Source: Pseudomonas antarctica (lineage in GTDB: Bacteria > Pseudomonadota > Gammaproteobacteria > Pseudomonadales > Pseudomonadaceae). From it: 63,214 nt of DNA. Every line of letters begins with the position of its first letter. Position 1 is the stretch's first letter. The stretch covers positions 1 to 63,214 of the forward strand of contig NZ_UYXQ01000024.1 in NCBI RefSeq assembly GCF_900624995.1, read 5' to 3'. The notes beneath the pieces are model-generated. The model saw nothing but the letters and a program-made list of their open reading frames with translations. It was not told the DNA's origin and searched no databases. Below are positions 26,748 to 36,758 of this stretch, piece by piece. A program made the position numbers and the translations under genes.

Positions 26748-27491
26748 ATGAACGCAAAAGTCTGGTTGGTGGGCGCAGGGCCAGGTGATCCGGAGCTGTT
26801 GACCCTCAAGGCAGTGCGAGCCCTGCAGAAGGCCGATGTGGTACTGATTGATGACCTGGTCAACCCGGCAGTACTGGAACACTGCATTGACGCGCGTGTG
26901 ATCACCGTTGGCAAGCGCGGTGGTTGCCGCTCAACGCCCCAGGACTTCATCCACCGTTTGATCCTGCGTTATGCACGACAAGGCAAGTGCGTGGTGCGGC
27001 TTAAAGGCGGCGACCCTTGTATTTTCGGCCGGGGCGGCGAAGAAGCGATGTGGCTGCGCGAACGCGGAGTGGAGGTGGCGCTGGTCAACGGCATAACCGC
27101 TGGCCTGGCGGGTGCAACGAATTGCGATATTCCACTGACGTTGCGCGGTATCAGCCGAGGCGTAACGCTGGTCACTGCACATACTCAGGACGACAGCAGC
27201 CTTAACTGGTGTGCACTGGCCGAGGGCGGGACGACGTTGGTGGTGTACATGGGGGTGGCGAAGCTTGAAGAGATTCGTCAGCAACTGCTGGATGGCGGAA
27301 TGGCTAAGGATATGCCGGTGGCAATGATCGAAAATGCGTCGCTCCCCCAGCAACGGGAATGCCGCAGTGATTTGGCGCATATGCATGCGGATGCGCAGGC
27401 CTTTGCCTTGAAGAGCCCGGCGATTCTGGTGATCGGTCGTGTTGCCGCCACTGATCAGGCGGCCTACGTTACGGTCTCAGCCAGCGCCTGA
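26748..27491 (+). CDS. cobA: Uroporphyrinogen-III C-methyltransferase
   Basis: A 247-residue SUMT that doubly methylates uroporphyrinogen III to precorrin-2, the siroheme precursor needed by NirB. Motifs VGAGPGDPELLTLKA at the N-terminus, VRLKGGDPCIFGRGGEE and the TLVVYMGVA segment are intact. It starts 9 bp after nasC and ends the nir operon at a strong terminator, so cofactor supply is co-regulated with the reductase. Confidence 0.95.
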   Translation: MNAKVWLVGAGPGDPELLTLKAVRALQKADVVLIDDLVNPAVLEHCIDARVITVGKRGGCRSTPQDFIHRLILRYARQGKCVVRLKGGDPCIFGRGGEEAMWLRERGVEVALVNGITAGLAGATNCDIPLTLRGISRGVTLVTAHTQDDSSLNWCALAEGGTTLVVYMGVAKLEEIRQQLLDGGMAKDMPVAMIENASLPQQRECRSDLAHMHADAQAFALKSPAILVIGRVAATDQAAYVTVSASA

Positions 27492-27506
27492 GGCAAATTT
27501 CAGGCG

Positions 27507-27538
27507 AAAAAAAGCCCGGCCTAAGCCGGGCTTTTTTC
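27507..27538. terminator. Bidirectional intrinsic terminator between cobA and oprF
   Basis: AAAAAGCCCGGC / GCCGGGCTTTTTT around CTAA, with A- and T-runs on both sides. It serves cobA (+) and the highly expressed oprF (-). Confidence 0.93.
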
Positions 27539-27551
27539 TACCACTCAGTAA

Positions 27552-28532
27552 TTACTGAGCTTGAGCTTCAACCGACGCTTCTACGCGACGGTTAACAGCG
27601 CGACCAGCTTCAGTTGCGTTATCAGCAACTGGGCGGGATTCGCCGTAACCTACCGCGGTGATGCGGCTAGGCTGAACGCCGTCTTTAACCAGGACTTGCT
27701 TAACAGCGTCAGCACGACGCTGGGACAGCTTCTGGTTGTAGGCGTCTGGACCGATGGAGTCAGTGTGACCAGCAACTTCTACGTTGGTAGCTGGGTACTG
27801 AGCCATGAAGTCGGCCAGGTTTTTCACGTCGCCGTAGCTGTTAGGCTTAACAACCGACTTGTCGAAGTCGAACTTAACGTCCAGCTCAACACGAACAACC
27901 TGAGCAACCGGAGCTTCTGGCTCTGGAACTGGCTCTGGAGCTGGTGCTGGAGTAGGAGCTGGAGCTACTGCGCCAGCGTTACCGCCGAAGTTCACACCCA
28001 GGCCGACCAGTGCGGAGTAATCCCACTTGCCGTTGTCCAGGTTGTAGTCAGACTCAACACCGGCACGTGCGAACAGGTTGTTGGTGAAGTAGTACTTCAC
28101 ACCAGCGCCAGCGATAGCCAGGGTCGACTGGTCGCGACCGCTGTGGCCGTCGGCTTTAACGTTGGTACGGCTCTGGTGACCGAAACCACCTTCTACGTAC
28201 GGACGCAGAGAATCAACACCGGCCTGACCGAAGTGGTACTGAGCAGTCACGCTGCCAGTGTCACCTTTGATCTTCTGGTTACCAGTACCGTCGTTCGAAC
28301 GGGTGTGGTTGGTGGTGTCGTAGTTCAGGTTAACCGACACGTCGTCGGTAATGAAGTAACCGATGCTGGCGCCAGGGTTGTAGCCGTCTTCGATGTGCTT
28401 GACGCTATCGTTGAACTGCTTTTTGTAGAACAGCTGGCCTTCAACTGCGCCTTGGCCTTGTGCCAGTGCGCCGAAAGAAGTAGCGGCAATAAGAGTACCA
28501 ATGGCCAAGCCCAAGGTGTTTTTCAGTTTCAT
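27552..28532 (-). CDS. oprF: Major outer-membrane porin OprF
   Basis: A 326-residue porin with a 24-residue signal peptide ending GALA, an N-terminal eight-stranded beta-barrel (about 25-185), a Pro/Ala/Glu-rich hinge (about 193-215) and a C-terminal OmpA-like peptidoglycan-binding domain with NVEVAGHTDSIG and LSQRRADAVKQ. No cysteine occurs anywhere, unlike P. aeruginosa OprF, which has four. Codon choice is strongly restricted, as expected of a very highly expressed gene. It lies downstream of sigX, which transcribes it in Pseudomonas. Confidence 0.96.
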   Translation of the reverse strand: MKLKNTLGLAIGTLIAATSFGALAQGQGAVEGQLFYKKQFNDSVKHIEDGYNPGASIGYFITDDVSVNLNYDTTNHTRSNDGTGNQKIKGDTGSVTAQYHFGQAGVDSLRPYVEGGFGHQSRTNVKADGHSGRDQSTLAIAGAGVKYYFTNNLFARAGVESDYNLDNGKWDYSALVGLGVNFGGNAGAVAPAPTPAPAPEPVPEPEAPVAQVVRVELDVKFDFDKSVVKPNSYGDVKNLADFMAQYPATNVEVAGHTDSIGPDAYNQKLSQRRADAVKQVLVKDGVQPSRITAVGYGESRPVADNATEAGRAVNRRVEASVEAQAQ

Positions 28533-28639
28533 CCGTTAAATCCCCATCTGGTGATTGTAAAGCAGTCCCACAAACCGGGGGACAACTCGGCGGCAAGTCT
28601 AACAGAACTTGCCTACACGTAAGAGATATTTGCCACGCA

Positions 28640-29230
28640 CTAAGTTTCAGTCTCGCCCGCAAATTTCTCACGTAATTTATCAAGAGCACGTTTGTAACGC
28701 ATTTTTGTAGCACTCAAACCCATGTGCATGATGTCAGCAATTTCCTGAAACTCGAGCTCTGCGACAAATCGTAGCACCAGAATTTCACGGTCAATTGGAT
28801 TCACATGCACCAACCAGCGATCGAGTCCGCCCTTCTCCTCGGGTGTCGGCGCCTTTTCTTCAGACGCTTCCTCAAGGGGGTCCAGACTCAACGCGTCCAT
28901 CAAGCGACGCTTGCGCCGTTCCTTCCGATACTGCGTGATGCACTCGTTGTACGTGATGCTGTATAGCCACGTTTTGAACTTCGATTTGCCCTCAAAGTTC
29001 TTCAGACCGTACAGCACCTTTAGCATCACTTCCTGACAGACATCATCCGCATCTCTATCGTTCCCTAAATACCTTGAACAAACGTTGAACAGAGTGCGTT
29101 GATATCTGCGCATCAATTCTTCGTACGCGCGTGTAACGTGAAACAGCTCCGTGTGCGCGCGCGCGACCAGCTCCTCATCAGAGAGCTCACGGGGGTCATA
29201 GCGCGTGGACAGCGTTTGGGCTTTATTCAA
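28640..29230 (-). CDS. sigX: ECF sigma factor SigX
   Basis: A 196-residue ECF sigma factor with region 2 (about 30-100, including QEVMLKVLYGLKNFEGKSKFKTWLY split over region 2.3-2.4) and region 4 (about 140-190, LEFQEIADIMHMGLSATKMRYKRAL). It governs oprF and membrane-fluidity genes. No anti-sigma gene is adjacent; the channel protein CmpX upstream takes that position. The frame that matches the known N-terminus MNKAQTLSTRYDPRE begins with a TTG codon at 29230 and only a weak ribosome site, suggesting low initiation. Confidence 0.95.
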   Translation of the reverse strand: MNKAQTLSTRYDPRELSDEELVARAHTELFHVTRAYEELMRRYQRTLFNVCSRYLGNDRDADDVCQEVMLKVLYGLKNFEGKSKFKTWLYSITYNECITQYRKERRKRRLMDALSLDPLEEASEEKAPTPEEKGGLDRWLVHVNPIDREILVLRFVAELEFQEIADIMHMGLSATKMRYKRALDKLREKFAGETET

Positions 29231-29317
29231 AACAAGGCGTGCCGACAGTCAGGTCAATGTCCGCTACAACCCGGTCAGCCGGGTTTGCGGCGGCGTACAT
29301 TAGCAGGGTTTGCCGGG

Positions 29318-30142
29318 TTAGCGGCTACTGACCTGCTGCTCGAGGAGAATCCGGTTGGACAGCGACACCAGGTCACCGTCATCGGTCAGCACCGTCGTTT
29401 TCACGGTTCCGATCTCCTCGATTTGCCCTTCGACCTCGCCCACACGCACCTGTTGCCCAACCTGATACAACTCACGCACATAGATTCCCGCAAGAATCTG
29501 GCCAGCAATTTCCCGGCTTCCCAAGCCCATGGCCAGCGCAACGGCCAGACCAACGGTAATCAAGACAATCACGATCACGTGGTTGAGCAGGTCAGTTTTG
29601 ACCTCCAACTGGCTAATCGCGACTGAAATACTGATGATAATGACCAGGCCCTGGGCAATTCGTCCCAGGCCCGCAGCATAATCCAGACCCACACCTTCAG
29701 CGGCCCCGCGCACCAGCCCATTGGCCAGCTGCGCCAGCAAAACGCCTACCAGCAGCACCAGCGCGCCGCCGAATACTTTCGGCAAATACAGTGCCAGCAT
29801 GTCGAGCGTAGCTGAAACTCGCTCAAGTCCAAGGGATTGAGCTGCAGAAACCAGAAAAATAAGTAAAACGAACCAATAAACGATCTTCCCGATCAGGGTC
29901 GAGATCGGCACCTGCAACCCGGCGCGGCCCAAAAGCTTGGTCAGGCCCGTGCCTGCCATCAAGCGGTCCAGGCCGAGTTTTGCGAGTAATTTGGAGAGCA
30001 AGGTGTCGAGCAACTTGGCCACGACAAAGCCTAGCAATACCAGGACCAGGGCACCAAACAGGTTGGGAATGAAATTCGCCACCTTGGTCCACAATGCGGT
30101 CATTGCCGTGACCAGGCTCTGGGTCCAGAGATCAAGTTCCAT
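29318..30142 (-). CDS. cmpX: CmpX, MscS-like/TM-helix conserved membrane protein
   Basis: A 274-residue inner-membrane protein with about five hydrophobic segments, including repeated GALVLVLLGFVVAKLLDTLL and GGALVLLVGVLLAQLANGLV units (conserved TM-helix repeats), and a C-terminal small beta domain as in mechanosensitive channels (YQVGQQVRVGEVEGQIEEIG). CmpX affects membrane fluidity and SigX activity in P. aeruginosa. The ATG at 30142 lies two bases after the cfrX stop; the residue in frame upstream would need a TTG. Confidence 0.92.
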   Translation of the reverse strand: MELDLWTQSLVTAMTALWTKVANFIPNLFGALVLVLLGFVVAKLLDTLLSKLLAKLGLDRLMAGTGLTKLLGRAGLQVPISTLIGKIVYWFVLLIFLVSAAQSLGLERVSATLDMLALYLPKVFGGALVLLVGVLLAQLANGLVRGAAEGVGLDYAAGLGRIAQGLVIIISISVAISQLEVKTDLLNHVIVIVLITVGLAVALAMGLGSREIAGQILAGIYVRELYQVGQQVRVGEVEGQIEEIGTVKTTVLTDDGDLVSLSNRILLEQQVSSR

Positions 30143-30144
30143 AT

Positions 30145-30390
30145 TCAATCAGCCTTATCAGCAGTGCGAGCAAGAGGTTTGCGACGGGACACCGGCGATA
30201 CGTGGGCCGAACCATTGTTCAGGGCCATCATCAACGCTGGCAACCAACGACCGAGCAGACCGAACAGGTCACCCGCCCCTACCTGACGGTTGGCGGTTTT
30301 CAACACGCGACCAAGGCAAGCATCGTCGTCACGGTTGGACGGCGAAGCATTGAGCATGTCACGCAAAGACTGTTCGAACGGATCGTGCAT
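30145..30390 (-). CDS. cfrX: CfrX, small protein of the cfrX-cmpX-sigX locus
   Basis: An 81-residue soluble protein starting MHDPFEQSLRDML with a central hydrophobic GDLFGLLGRWLPALMMALN stretch and a basic tail. Function unknown; named by its invariable place upstream of cmpX in Pseudomonas. A GAGAGGT ribosome site precedes the ATG. Directly coupled to cmpX. Confidence 0.85.
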   Translation of the reverse strand: MHDPFEQSLRDMLNASPSNRDDDACLGRVLKTANRQVGAGDLFGLLGRWLPALMMALNNGSAHVSPVSRRKPLARTADKAD

Positions 30391-30477
30391 AAAAGACCTC
30401 TCGCAAGTGTTTTAAAAGACGAGGGTTAAATTCTTCGGGTCACATGGGCCCCGTCGTACGTTCAGCTCATATTCAGG

Positions 30478-31473
30478 TCAAACCCAGCGCAATCGTCGAA
30501 ATAGCCACCACTGCCCCAGTGCCACAGCGACCATCATCAGGCACGCAATTACGAACCCATAAGGGCTGCTGGAGAACGGAATTCCGCCCACATTTATACC
30601 CAGCAAACCGGTGAGAAAACTCATCGGAAGGAAGATCCCAGTGATGATCCCGAAACGGTACATGGTGCGATTCATACGCACACTCAAGCGTCGGTCTTCG
30701 GCCTCAAGCACAAGCCCCACGCGCTCCCGGGCCAATTCGAGCTCTTCCAGATAGCGCGTCAGACTGTTGTGTAATTCATTCCAATAGTCGGCATCGTCGT
30801 CACAGAACCACGGCAATTTTATCCGTGTGAGCTGGGCAAAAATATCCCGCTGGGGTGCCAGAAAACGTTTGAGTCCTGCCGCTCGCCGCCGGATCTGCAA
30901 AACGCTGCCATGCTCCGGAGTATACCGTTCGTCGGTATCAAGTTTTTCTTCTTCAACATCGACGATTTCGGACAGTTCGGTGACCAGATCCTGCACTTTA
31001 TTAGTCAGGTACTGCGCCATATAGAGGATGAGTTCGGACGCGGATTTTGGTCCTTTGCCGTCTGCCAATTGCACCAGCAGCTCATCGGTCGCGCGCAGCG
31101 GTCGCAGACGCAGTGAAATCACACGATTGGCCGCAGCAAAGATCCGCACCGACACCATGTCTTCCGGCTCCGCGCCTGGGTTGAGGTTGACCCCACGCAG
31201 GAACAGCAGCAATTCGCCATCGGTCAGCGGTAACAGCCGCGGACGGGTGTTTTCCTCCAGCAGCAAGTCACAGGCGAACTCGCTCAAGCCGCTGGACTTA
31301 CGCAACCAGGTCTGGGTTTGCGGATGGCTGCGATCCCAATGCAGCCACAGGCTTTCCTGGGGCTGCAGTTGCAAGTCGTCGAGCTCAGTCCGGGCAATCG
31401 AACGCGCACCGCCTTTACCGTCCAGCACCAGAGCATGCACCAGCCCCCACTGCGCGTTTTCTTCCTCGAACAT
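30478..31473 (-). CDS. cmaX: CmaX, CorA-family divalent metal transporter (ZntB-like)
   Basis: About 331 residues. A large acidic/helical cytoplasmic domain (1-260) with the long stalk helix is followed by two C-terminal TM helices joined by a short loop carrying GINVGG. GIN rather than GMN places it with ZntB-like and related CorA transporters, so the metal could be zinc or magnesium. The ATG at 31473 follows an AGGGGTG site; a GTG at 31479 is in frame. It sits next to cfrX as in P. aeruginosa. Confidence 0.88.
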   Translation of the reverse strand: MFEEENAQWGLVHALVLDGKGGARSIARTELDDLQLQPQESLWLHWDRSHPQTQTWLRKSSGLSEFACDLLLEENTRPRLLPLTDGELLLFLRGVNLNPGAEPEDMVSVRIFAAANRVISLRLRPLRATDELLVQLADGKGPKSASELILYMAQYLTNKVQDLVTELSEIVDVEEEKLDTDERYTPEHGSVLQIRRRAAGLKRFLAPQRDIFAQLTRIKLPWFCDDDADYWNELHNSLTRYLEELELARERVGLVLEAEDRRLSVRMNRTMYRFGIITGIFLPMSFLTGLLGINVGGIPFSSSPYGFVIACLMMVAVALGQWWLFRRLRWV

Positions 31474-31498
31474 CCTCACCCCTATCGGTTACTGCGGT

Positions 31499-31990
31499 TT
31501 ATTCAGGCATTTTCAGCGGGCTTGGCGAGACGATCACGCCATTATTGTCCGCATAGATGTATTCACCCGGTCGGAACGTCACGCCGGCGAAGGTCACTAC
31601 CACATTCAGGTCGCCAATACCGCGCTTGTCGGTTTTCATCGGGTGCGTCGCGAGCGCCTGCACGCCCAAGTCAGTTTGTGCTATGACATCGACATCACGG
31701 ATGCAGCCGTAGATCACCAGCCCTTCCCAACCATTTTTTGCGGCTTTCTCAGCGATCATGTCGCCCAGCAACGCGCGACGCAGGGAACCACCGCCGTCGA
31801 CCACCAGCACCTTGCCGGCGCCTGGCTGGTCGGCTTGTTCCTTGACCAAGGAGTTGTCTTCGAAACATTTGAGGGTGACGATTTCGCCGCCAAAAGAGTC
31901 TCGACCGCCGAAATTACTGAACATCGGCTCAACCACCTGCACCAGGTCCGGGTAGGCGTCGCACAGGTCGGGCGTCACGTAATGGTTCAT
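31499..31990 (-). CDS. rraA: RraA-family protein: HMG/oxaloacetate aldolase-like or RNase E inhibitor-like
   Basis: A 163-residue protein of the RraA/MenG family. The conserved phosphate/metal region [18 protein letters not shown] and [12 protein letters not shown] are intact. Family members either act as class II pyruvate aldolases (4-hydroxy-4-methyl-2-oxoglutarate, oxaloacetate) or inhibit RNase E; sequence alone does not decide. The ATG at 31990 gives the normal family length. Placement between cmaX and an alpha/beta hydrolase is conserved in Pseudomonas. Confidence 0.88.
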   Translation of the reverse strand: MNHYVTPDLCDAYPDLVQVVEPMFSNFGGRDSFGGEIVTLKCFEDNSLVKEQADQPGAGKVLVVDGGGSLRRALLGDMIAEKAAKNGWEGLVIYGCIRDVDVIAQTDLGVQALATHPMKTDKRGIGDLNVVVTFAGVTFRPGEYIYADNNGVIVSPSPLKMPE

Positions 31991-32220
31991 CGAAAAACTC
32001 CTGTCGTTACGGAAGAGGTCGAACATCCCACGGTGTACATCAGAAAAACGCATCGCAACAGGCATTCTTTAACTGCTTGCCCGTCGGCGGCGGCCATGAT
32101 CAGACCCATTTCATCGCAACGCAATAACCACTGCGCGACTGAATATGACCAGAAGCGTTTAACGCGTCATATCTTAGCCGCAACCACACACGAGCGAAAC
32201 GCCCTCGACAGAGCGCTCAG

Positions 32221-33210
32221 TCAAACCGCCTCGAGTACCTGAGGTTGCGCCCCGGCCAGAGGTGTCAGCGGATCTTTCAACCAGCGCTCTACCAAAGGCC
32301 ACACTTCAACCTGGGCGGCTTTGCTGACCAGCATCTCGACATGCCCGAAATCCCCGGCAAAGCCTTGCTGGCGCCCCAGGCACAGGTATTGGCGATGCTC
32401 GGAACCGACCTGCTCAAACAACTTGCGGCACGCCCAATCCGGATCCTGATGGTCGCCAGCCGCGCTCACTGCCAACAACGGCACATCAACCTCTGCGAGG
32501 CCTTTCCACCAATCTTGCTTTCCATCACCAAAGCGACCGAACAGGCCGTTCCAACGCATGGCTTCGATCATCACGCCTGCCGGTTCGTCCTCCGGGCCAC
32601 GCTTGAGCCGTACGCCTGACACCTCGCCGAAGCGCTTCAAGAGTAAACGGCCGGTCCATTCCACCGGTGGGATTTTCAACGGCCAGTGGGTCCGGCTGAC
32701 CTGACAGCCAAACAGCGCCACCGAGGCCACTGCCGGCGCGCCAAGGTGCTGACCGCCCAATGCCGCGGCCAGCGCAGTGCCTCCCAGGGAATGGCCGACC
32801 CAGTGTGGGATTTGTGCACTTTGCTCACGCACAAACGCGCCGATGGCGGGTAAGTCGTAACGCGCGTAGTCGGCGACGCGATTCTCCGCGTAGCCCTGAT
32901 TGCGCTTGGACAAACCATGCCCGCGCATTTCCGGGATCCACACATCAAATCCTCGGCGCGCCAGGTAAGCCCCAAGGCCAATGCCTTTGGGCGAGTACCA
33001 GAAGCGCCGGTTGGAAAAACTACCGTGCAACAAAATAACCGGCGTGCCCCGGTTTTCCGGGGCATCAGCCAGGCCCAAACGGGTCACGGCCAGCTCGACG
33101 GTGCCGTCAGGGCTGTTGCCGGGTTTGAGGCGGTACACATCTTCACTCAGGTCGCCACGACGTTCAGCGCTGATCAGGGCGACGGGAAACAGATTGCTGC
33201 TGCTTTGCAT
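32221..33210 (-). CDS. Alpha/beta hydrolase
   Basis: A 329-residue alpha/beta-hydrolase-fold protein. It shows the oxyanion-hole HGSFSNRRFW, the nucleophile elbow GHSLGG, an acid near SAAGDHQDPDWACRK and a late catalytic His in DFGHVEML. No signal peptide, so cytoplasmic. Substrate unknown. Start at the ATG at 33210, only 13 bp downstream of a terminator-like hairpin that follows ppsA, so its transcription may depend on readthrough or on a promoter inside ppsA. Confidence 0.85.
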   Translation of the reverse strand: MQSSSNLFPVALISAERRGDLSEDVYRLKPGNSPDGTVELAVTRLGLADAPENRGTPVILLHGSFSNRRFWYSPKGIGLGAYLARRGFDVWIPEMRGHGLSKRNQGYAENRVADYARYDLPAIGAFVREQSAQIPHWVGHSLGGTALAAALGGQHLGAPAVASVALFGCQVSRTHWPLKIPPVEWTGRLLLKRFGEVSGVRLKRGPEDEPAGVMIEAMRWNGLFGRFGDGKQDWWKGLAEVDVPLLAVSAAGDHQDPDWACRKLFEQVGSEHRQYLCLGRQQGFAGDFGHVEMLVSKAAQVEVWPLVERWLKDPLTPLAGAQPQVLEAV

Positions 33211-33223
33211 AATGCTCTTGCAC

Positions 33224-33256
33224 AAAAAAGGGCGGCGTCCGGAAGGAGTTCCGCCC
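33224..33256 (-). terminator. Intrinsic terminator downstream of ppsA
   Basis: Read leftward, GGGCGG (complement of 33251-33256) and CCGCCC (complement of 33230-33235) enclose a 15-nt loop and are followed by six U (complement of 33224-33229). It ends only 13 bp before the hydrolase start codon. Confidence 0.75.
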
Positions 33257-33270
33257 TGCACAGATAAGAA

Positions 33271-33299
33271 TGCCGGTCACCCTTGATGAGTGACCGGCA
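33271..33299 (-). terminator. Hairpin just after ppsA (tandem with next terminator)
   Basis: Ten-bp perfect stem TGCCGGTCAC (33271-33280) / GTGACCGGCA (33290-33299). Leftward it is followed by a U-rich TTCTTAT, a weaker terminator than the one 15 bp further on. Confidence 0.55.
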
Positions 33300-33316
33300 C
33301 TTTTGACGTATCGACC

Positions 33317-35692
33317 TTAGGCGGACGCTTGGCCTTCTGCCAGGAAGAACCAGGTTTCCAGCACGGAATCGGGGTTCAGCGAGACGCTTTCGATGCCCTG
33401 TTCCATCAGCCATTTGGCCAGGTCCGGGTGGTCGGAAGGGCCTTGGCCGCAGATGCCGATGTACTTGCCGGCCTTGTTACAGGCCTGGATGGCGTTGGCC
33501 AGCAGCTTCTTGACCGCAGGGTTACGCTCGTCGAACAGGTGCGCGATGATCCCTGAGTCACGGTCCAGGCCCAGGGTCAGTTGGGTCAGGTCGTTGGAAC
33601 CGATGGAGAAACCGTCGAAGAACTCCAGGAACTCTTCGGCCAGGATGGCGTTGGACGGCAATTCGCACATCATGATGACGCGCAAGCCGTTTTCACCACG
33701 GCTCAAGCCGTTTTCGGCCAGCAAGTCGACGACTTGGCTCGCTTCACCCAACGTGCGGACGAACGGCACCATGATTTCGACGTTGGTCAGGCCCATCTCG
33801 TTGCGCACGCGCTTGAGGGCACGGCACTCGAGTTCGAAGCAGTCACGGAACGCTTCGCTGATGTAACGCGAGGCGCCACGGAAACCCAGCATCGGGTTTT
33901 CTTCTTCTGGTTCGTAGAGCTTGCCGCCGATCAGGTTGGCGTATTCGTTGGACTTAAAGTCCGACAGGCGCACGATGACCTTTTTCGGGTAAAACGCCGC
34001 CGCCAGGGTGCTGATGCCTTCCACCAGCTTCTCGACGTAGAAACCCACCGGGTCGTTGTAGCCTGCGATGCGCTTGTCGACGCTTTCCTTGATCTCCGGC
34101 GGCAAACCGTCGTAGTTCAGCAGGGCTTTGGGGTGCACGCCGATCATGCGGTTGATGATGAACTCCAGGCGGGCCAGGCCCACACCAGCGTTCGGCAACT
34201 GCGCAAAATCGAAGGCGCGATCCGGGTTGCCGACGTTCATCATGATTTTGAACGGCAGGTCGGGCATAGCGTCGATGGAGTTTTGCTTGATGTCGAAGCC
34301 CAGTTCACCTTCAAAGATAAAACCGGTGTCGCCTTCGGCACAGGAAACCGTCACGCCTTGGCCGTCTTTCAACAGTTGGGTGGCGTTGCCGCAACCGACA
34401 ACTGCAGGAATCCCCAGCTCACGGGCGATGATCGCCGCGTGACAGGTTCGCCCGCCACGGTTGGTGACGATGGCGCTGGCGCGTTTCATCACGGGTTCCC
34501 AGTCCGGGTCGGTCATGTCGGAGACCAGCACGTCGCCTGGCTGGACTTTGTCCATCTCGGACACGTCCTTGATGATCCGCACCTTACCCGCGCCGATGCG
34601 CTGGCCGATGGCGCGACCTTCCACCAGCACGGTGCCGGTTTCCTTGAGCAGGTAGCGTTCCATGACATTGGCTGAGGTGCGGCTCTTCACGGTTTCAGGG
34701 CGCGCCTGCACGATGTACAGCTTGCCGTCGTCACCGTCCTTGGCCCACTCGATGTCCATCGGGCACTTGTAGTGCTTTTCGATGATCATCGCTTGTTTGG
34801 CCAGTTCGCTGACTTCAGCGTCGGTCAGGCAGAAACGCGCACGCTCGGCCTTGTCGACTTCAACGGTTTTTACCGAGCGACCAGCCTTGGCCTCGTCGCC
34901 GTAGATCATCTTAATAGCCTTGCTGCCCAGATTGCGGCGCAGGATCGCCGGGCGGCCAGCCTCAAGCGTGTGCTTGTGCACGTAGAATTCGTCCGGGTTG
35001 ACCGCGCCTTGTACGACGGTTTCGCCCAGGCCGTAGGCACCGGTGATAAACACCACGTCACGGAAACCCGATTCGGTGTCCAGGGTGAACATCACGCCGG
35101 CAGTGCCGGTTTCCGAACGCACCATGCGCTGTACGCCAGCAGACAAGGCCACCAGTTTATGGTCGAAACCCTGGTGTACGCGGTAGGAAATAGCGCGATC
35201 GTTGAACAGCGAGGCGAACACTTCCTTGGCAGCGCGGATGACGTTTTCGACGCCGCGGATATTCAGGAAGGTTTCCTGCTGGCCGGCAAAGGAGGCGTCC
35301 GGCAAGTCTTCGGCGGTGGCCGAGGAGCGCACGGCGACGGCCATGTCGGGGTTACCCGCCGACAGCGTGGCGAAGGCGGTGCGGATCTCTTCGTTGAGCT
35401 TCTCGGGGAACTCGGCGTCCATGATCCACTTGCGGATCTGGGCACCGGTCTTGGCCAGGGCATTGACGTCATCGACGTCCAGGGCGTCCAGCGCGGCGTG
35501 GATCTGAGCATTGAGGCCGCTCAGTTCGAGGAAATCGCGGTACGCCTGGGCGGTGGTGGCGAAACCACCGGGCACCGAGACACCAGCGCCTGCAAGATTA
35601 CTGATCATCTCGCCGAGGGATGCGTTCTTGCCCCCCACATGCTCTACATCATGGACGCCGAGCTTATCGAGGGAAACTACGTACTCTACCAA
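33317..35692 (-). CDS. ppsA: Phosphoenolpyruvate synthase
   Basis: A 791-residue enzyme converting pyruvate and ATP to PEP, AMP and phosphate in gluconeogenesis. Order: N-terminal ATP-grasp domain ([30 protein letters not shown]), central phosphohistidine domain with His418 in [11 protein letters not shown], and C-terminal PEP/pyruvate-binding barrel ending in [13 protein letters not shown]. The conserved N-terminus [12 protein letters not shown] starts at a TTG codon (35692) with GGAGA about 8 bp upstream. It is divergent from its regulator gene ppsR. Confidence 0.96.
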   Translation of the reverse strand: MVEYVVSLDKLGVHDVEHVGGKNASLGEMISNLAGAGVSVPGGFATTAQAYRDFLELSGLNAQIHAALDALDVDDVNALAKTGAQIRKWIMDAEFPEKLNEEIRTAFATLSAGNPDMAVAVRSSATAEDLPDASFAGQQETFLNIRGVENVIRAAKEVFASLFNDRAISYRVHQGFDHKLVALSAGVQRMVRSETGTAGVMFTLDTESGFRDVVFITGAYGLGETVVQGAVNPDEFYVHKHTLEAGRPAILRRNLGSKAIKMIYGDEAKAGRSVKTVEVDKAERARFCLTDAEVSELAKQAMIIEKHYKCPMDIEWAKDGDDGKLYIVQARPETVKSRTSANVMERYLLKETGTVLVEGRAIGQRIGAGKVRIIKDVSEMDKVQPGDVLVSDMTDPDWEPVMKRASAIVTNRGGRTCHAAIIARELGIPAVVGCGNATQLLKDGQGVTVSCAEGDTGFIFEGELGFDIKQNSIDAMPDLPFKIMMNVGNPDRAFDFAQLPNAGVGLARLEFIINRMIGVHPKALLNYDGLPPEIKESVDKRIAGYNDPVGFYVEKLVEGISTLAAAFYPKKVIVRLSDFKSNEYANLIGGKLYEPEEENPMLGFRGASRYISEAFRDCFELECRALKRVRNEMGLTNVEIMVPFVRTLGEASQVVDLLAENGLSRGENGLRVIMMCELPSNAILAEEFLEFFDGFSIGSNDLTQLTLGLDRDSGIIAHLFDERNPAVKKLLANAIQACNKAGKYIGICGQGPSDHPDLAKWLMEQGIESVSLNPDSVLETWFFLAEGQASA

Positions 35693-35870
35693 GGTGATCT
35701 CTCCACTTTCTGTGTTGGAAAAGCTCAGGACGCCGACTGCTCAGTAAGAGCAAACGCCAGCGCTTGTGGCCTGGACCTGGAAAATAAGTGAGAATGCGGC
35801 CCACTGCGGGACGGCAAAATCGCGCCTATCATATCCAAGATTCGCCATCAGCTTAAGGCCCAGGGCTCAA

Positions 35871-36689
35871 ATGAAACGATCTGCTTTCTTTATCTCCGAC
35901 GGCACCGGCATCACAGCCGAAACATTGGGCCAGAGCCTGCTCGCGCAGTTCGAAAACATTACCTTCGCCAAATTTACGCGGCCTTATATAGACAGCGTGG
36001 ATAAAGCGCGGGCCATGGTACAACAAATCAATCTGGCGGCTGAAAAAGACGGTTTTCGGCCGATCATTTTCGACACCATCGTCAATCAAGACATCCGTGA
36101 GATCCTTGCAACCTCCAATGGTTTCATGATTGACATTTTCTCCACGTTCCTGGCGCCACTGGAACAAGAGTTGAGTGAACACTCCTCGTATTCCGTAGGA
36201 AAGTCCCATTCCATCGGGCACAACTCCAATTATATGGAGCGTATCGAGGCGGTGAACTTCGCGCTCGACAATGATGACGGCGCCCGCACTCATTATTACG
36301 ACAAGGCCGATTTGATTCTGGTGGGTGTATCCCGCTGCGGCAAGACGCCGACGTGCCTGTATATGGCCATGCAGTTCGGCATCCGCGCGGCGAACTACCC
36401 GCTGACCGAGGACGACATGGAACACCTGACGCTGCCGGCCGCCCTGCGCGCGCACCAGCACAAGCTGTTCGGCCTGACCATCGACCCGGACCGCCTCACC
36501 GCCATCCGTAACGAGCGCAAGCCCAACAGCCGCTATTCGAGCTATGCCCAGTGCGAGTTCGAAGTACGCGAGGTGGAAAATCTGTTCCGGCGCGAGAATA
36601 TTGCGCACATCAATTCCACGCATTTTTCGGTGGAAGAGATTTCGGCGAAGATTCTGGTGGAGAAAGGCGTCGAACGACGTTTTAAATAA
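35871..36689 (+). CDS. ppsR: PEP synthase regulatory protein (bifunctional kinase/pyrophosphorylase)
   Basis: A 272-residue DUF299 protein that inactivates PEP synthase by ADP-dependent phosphorylation of a Thr near the catalytic His and reactivates it by Pi-dependent dephosphorylation. The P-loop GVSRCGKT is at 152-159, and the N-terminus [15 protein letters not shown] is typical. The ATG at 35871 is chosen on this basis. Divergent pairing with ppsA supports the assignment. Confidence 0.95.
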   Translation: MKRSAFFISDGTGITAETLGQSLLAQFENITFAKFTRPYIDSVDKARAMVQQINLAAEKDGFRPIIFDTIVNQDIREILATSNGFMIDIFSTFLAPLEQELSEHSSYSVGKSHSIGHNSNYMERIEAVNFALDNDDGARTHYYDKADLILVGVSRCGKTPTCLYMAMQFGIRAANYPLTEDDMEHLTLPAALRAHQHKLFGLTIDPDRLTAIRNERKPNSRYSSYAQCEFEVREVENLFRRENIAHINSTHFSVEEISAKILVEKGVERRFK

Positions 36690-36716
36690 ACTCGAACTAG
36701 GGGTACCGAAGTGCCT

Positions 36717-36746
36717 GTGTGGCGAGGGCACTTGCTCACTCGCCAC
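36717..36746. repeat. REP-like singlet hairpin
   Basis: TGGCGAG (36720-36726) / CTCGCCA (36739-36745) with GGCACTTGCTCA between resembles the Pseudomonas TGTGGCGAGGG-type repeat. It lies between the convergent ppsR and MocR genes and may help end both transcripts, though there is no T-run. Confidence 0.5.
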
Positions 36747-36758
36747 TAATAGACCGGC

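Noticed and set aside
27552..28622. 353-codon open frame opposite oprF
   Set aside because: An antisense shadow of oprF caused by its restricted codon usage.
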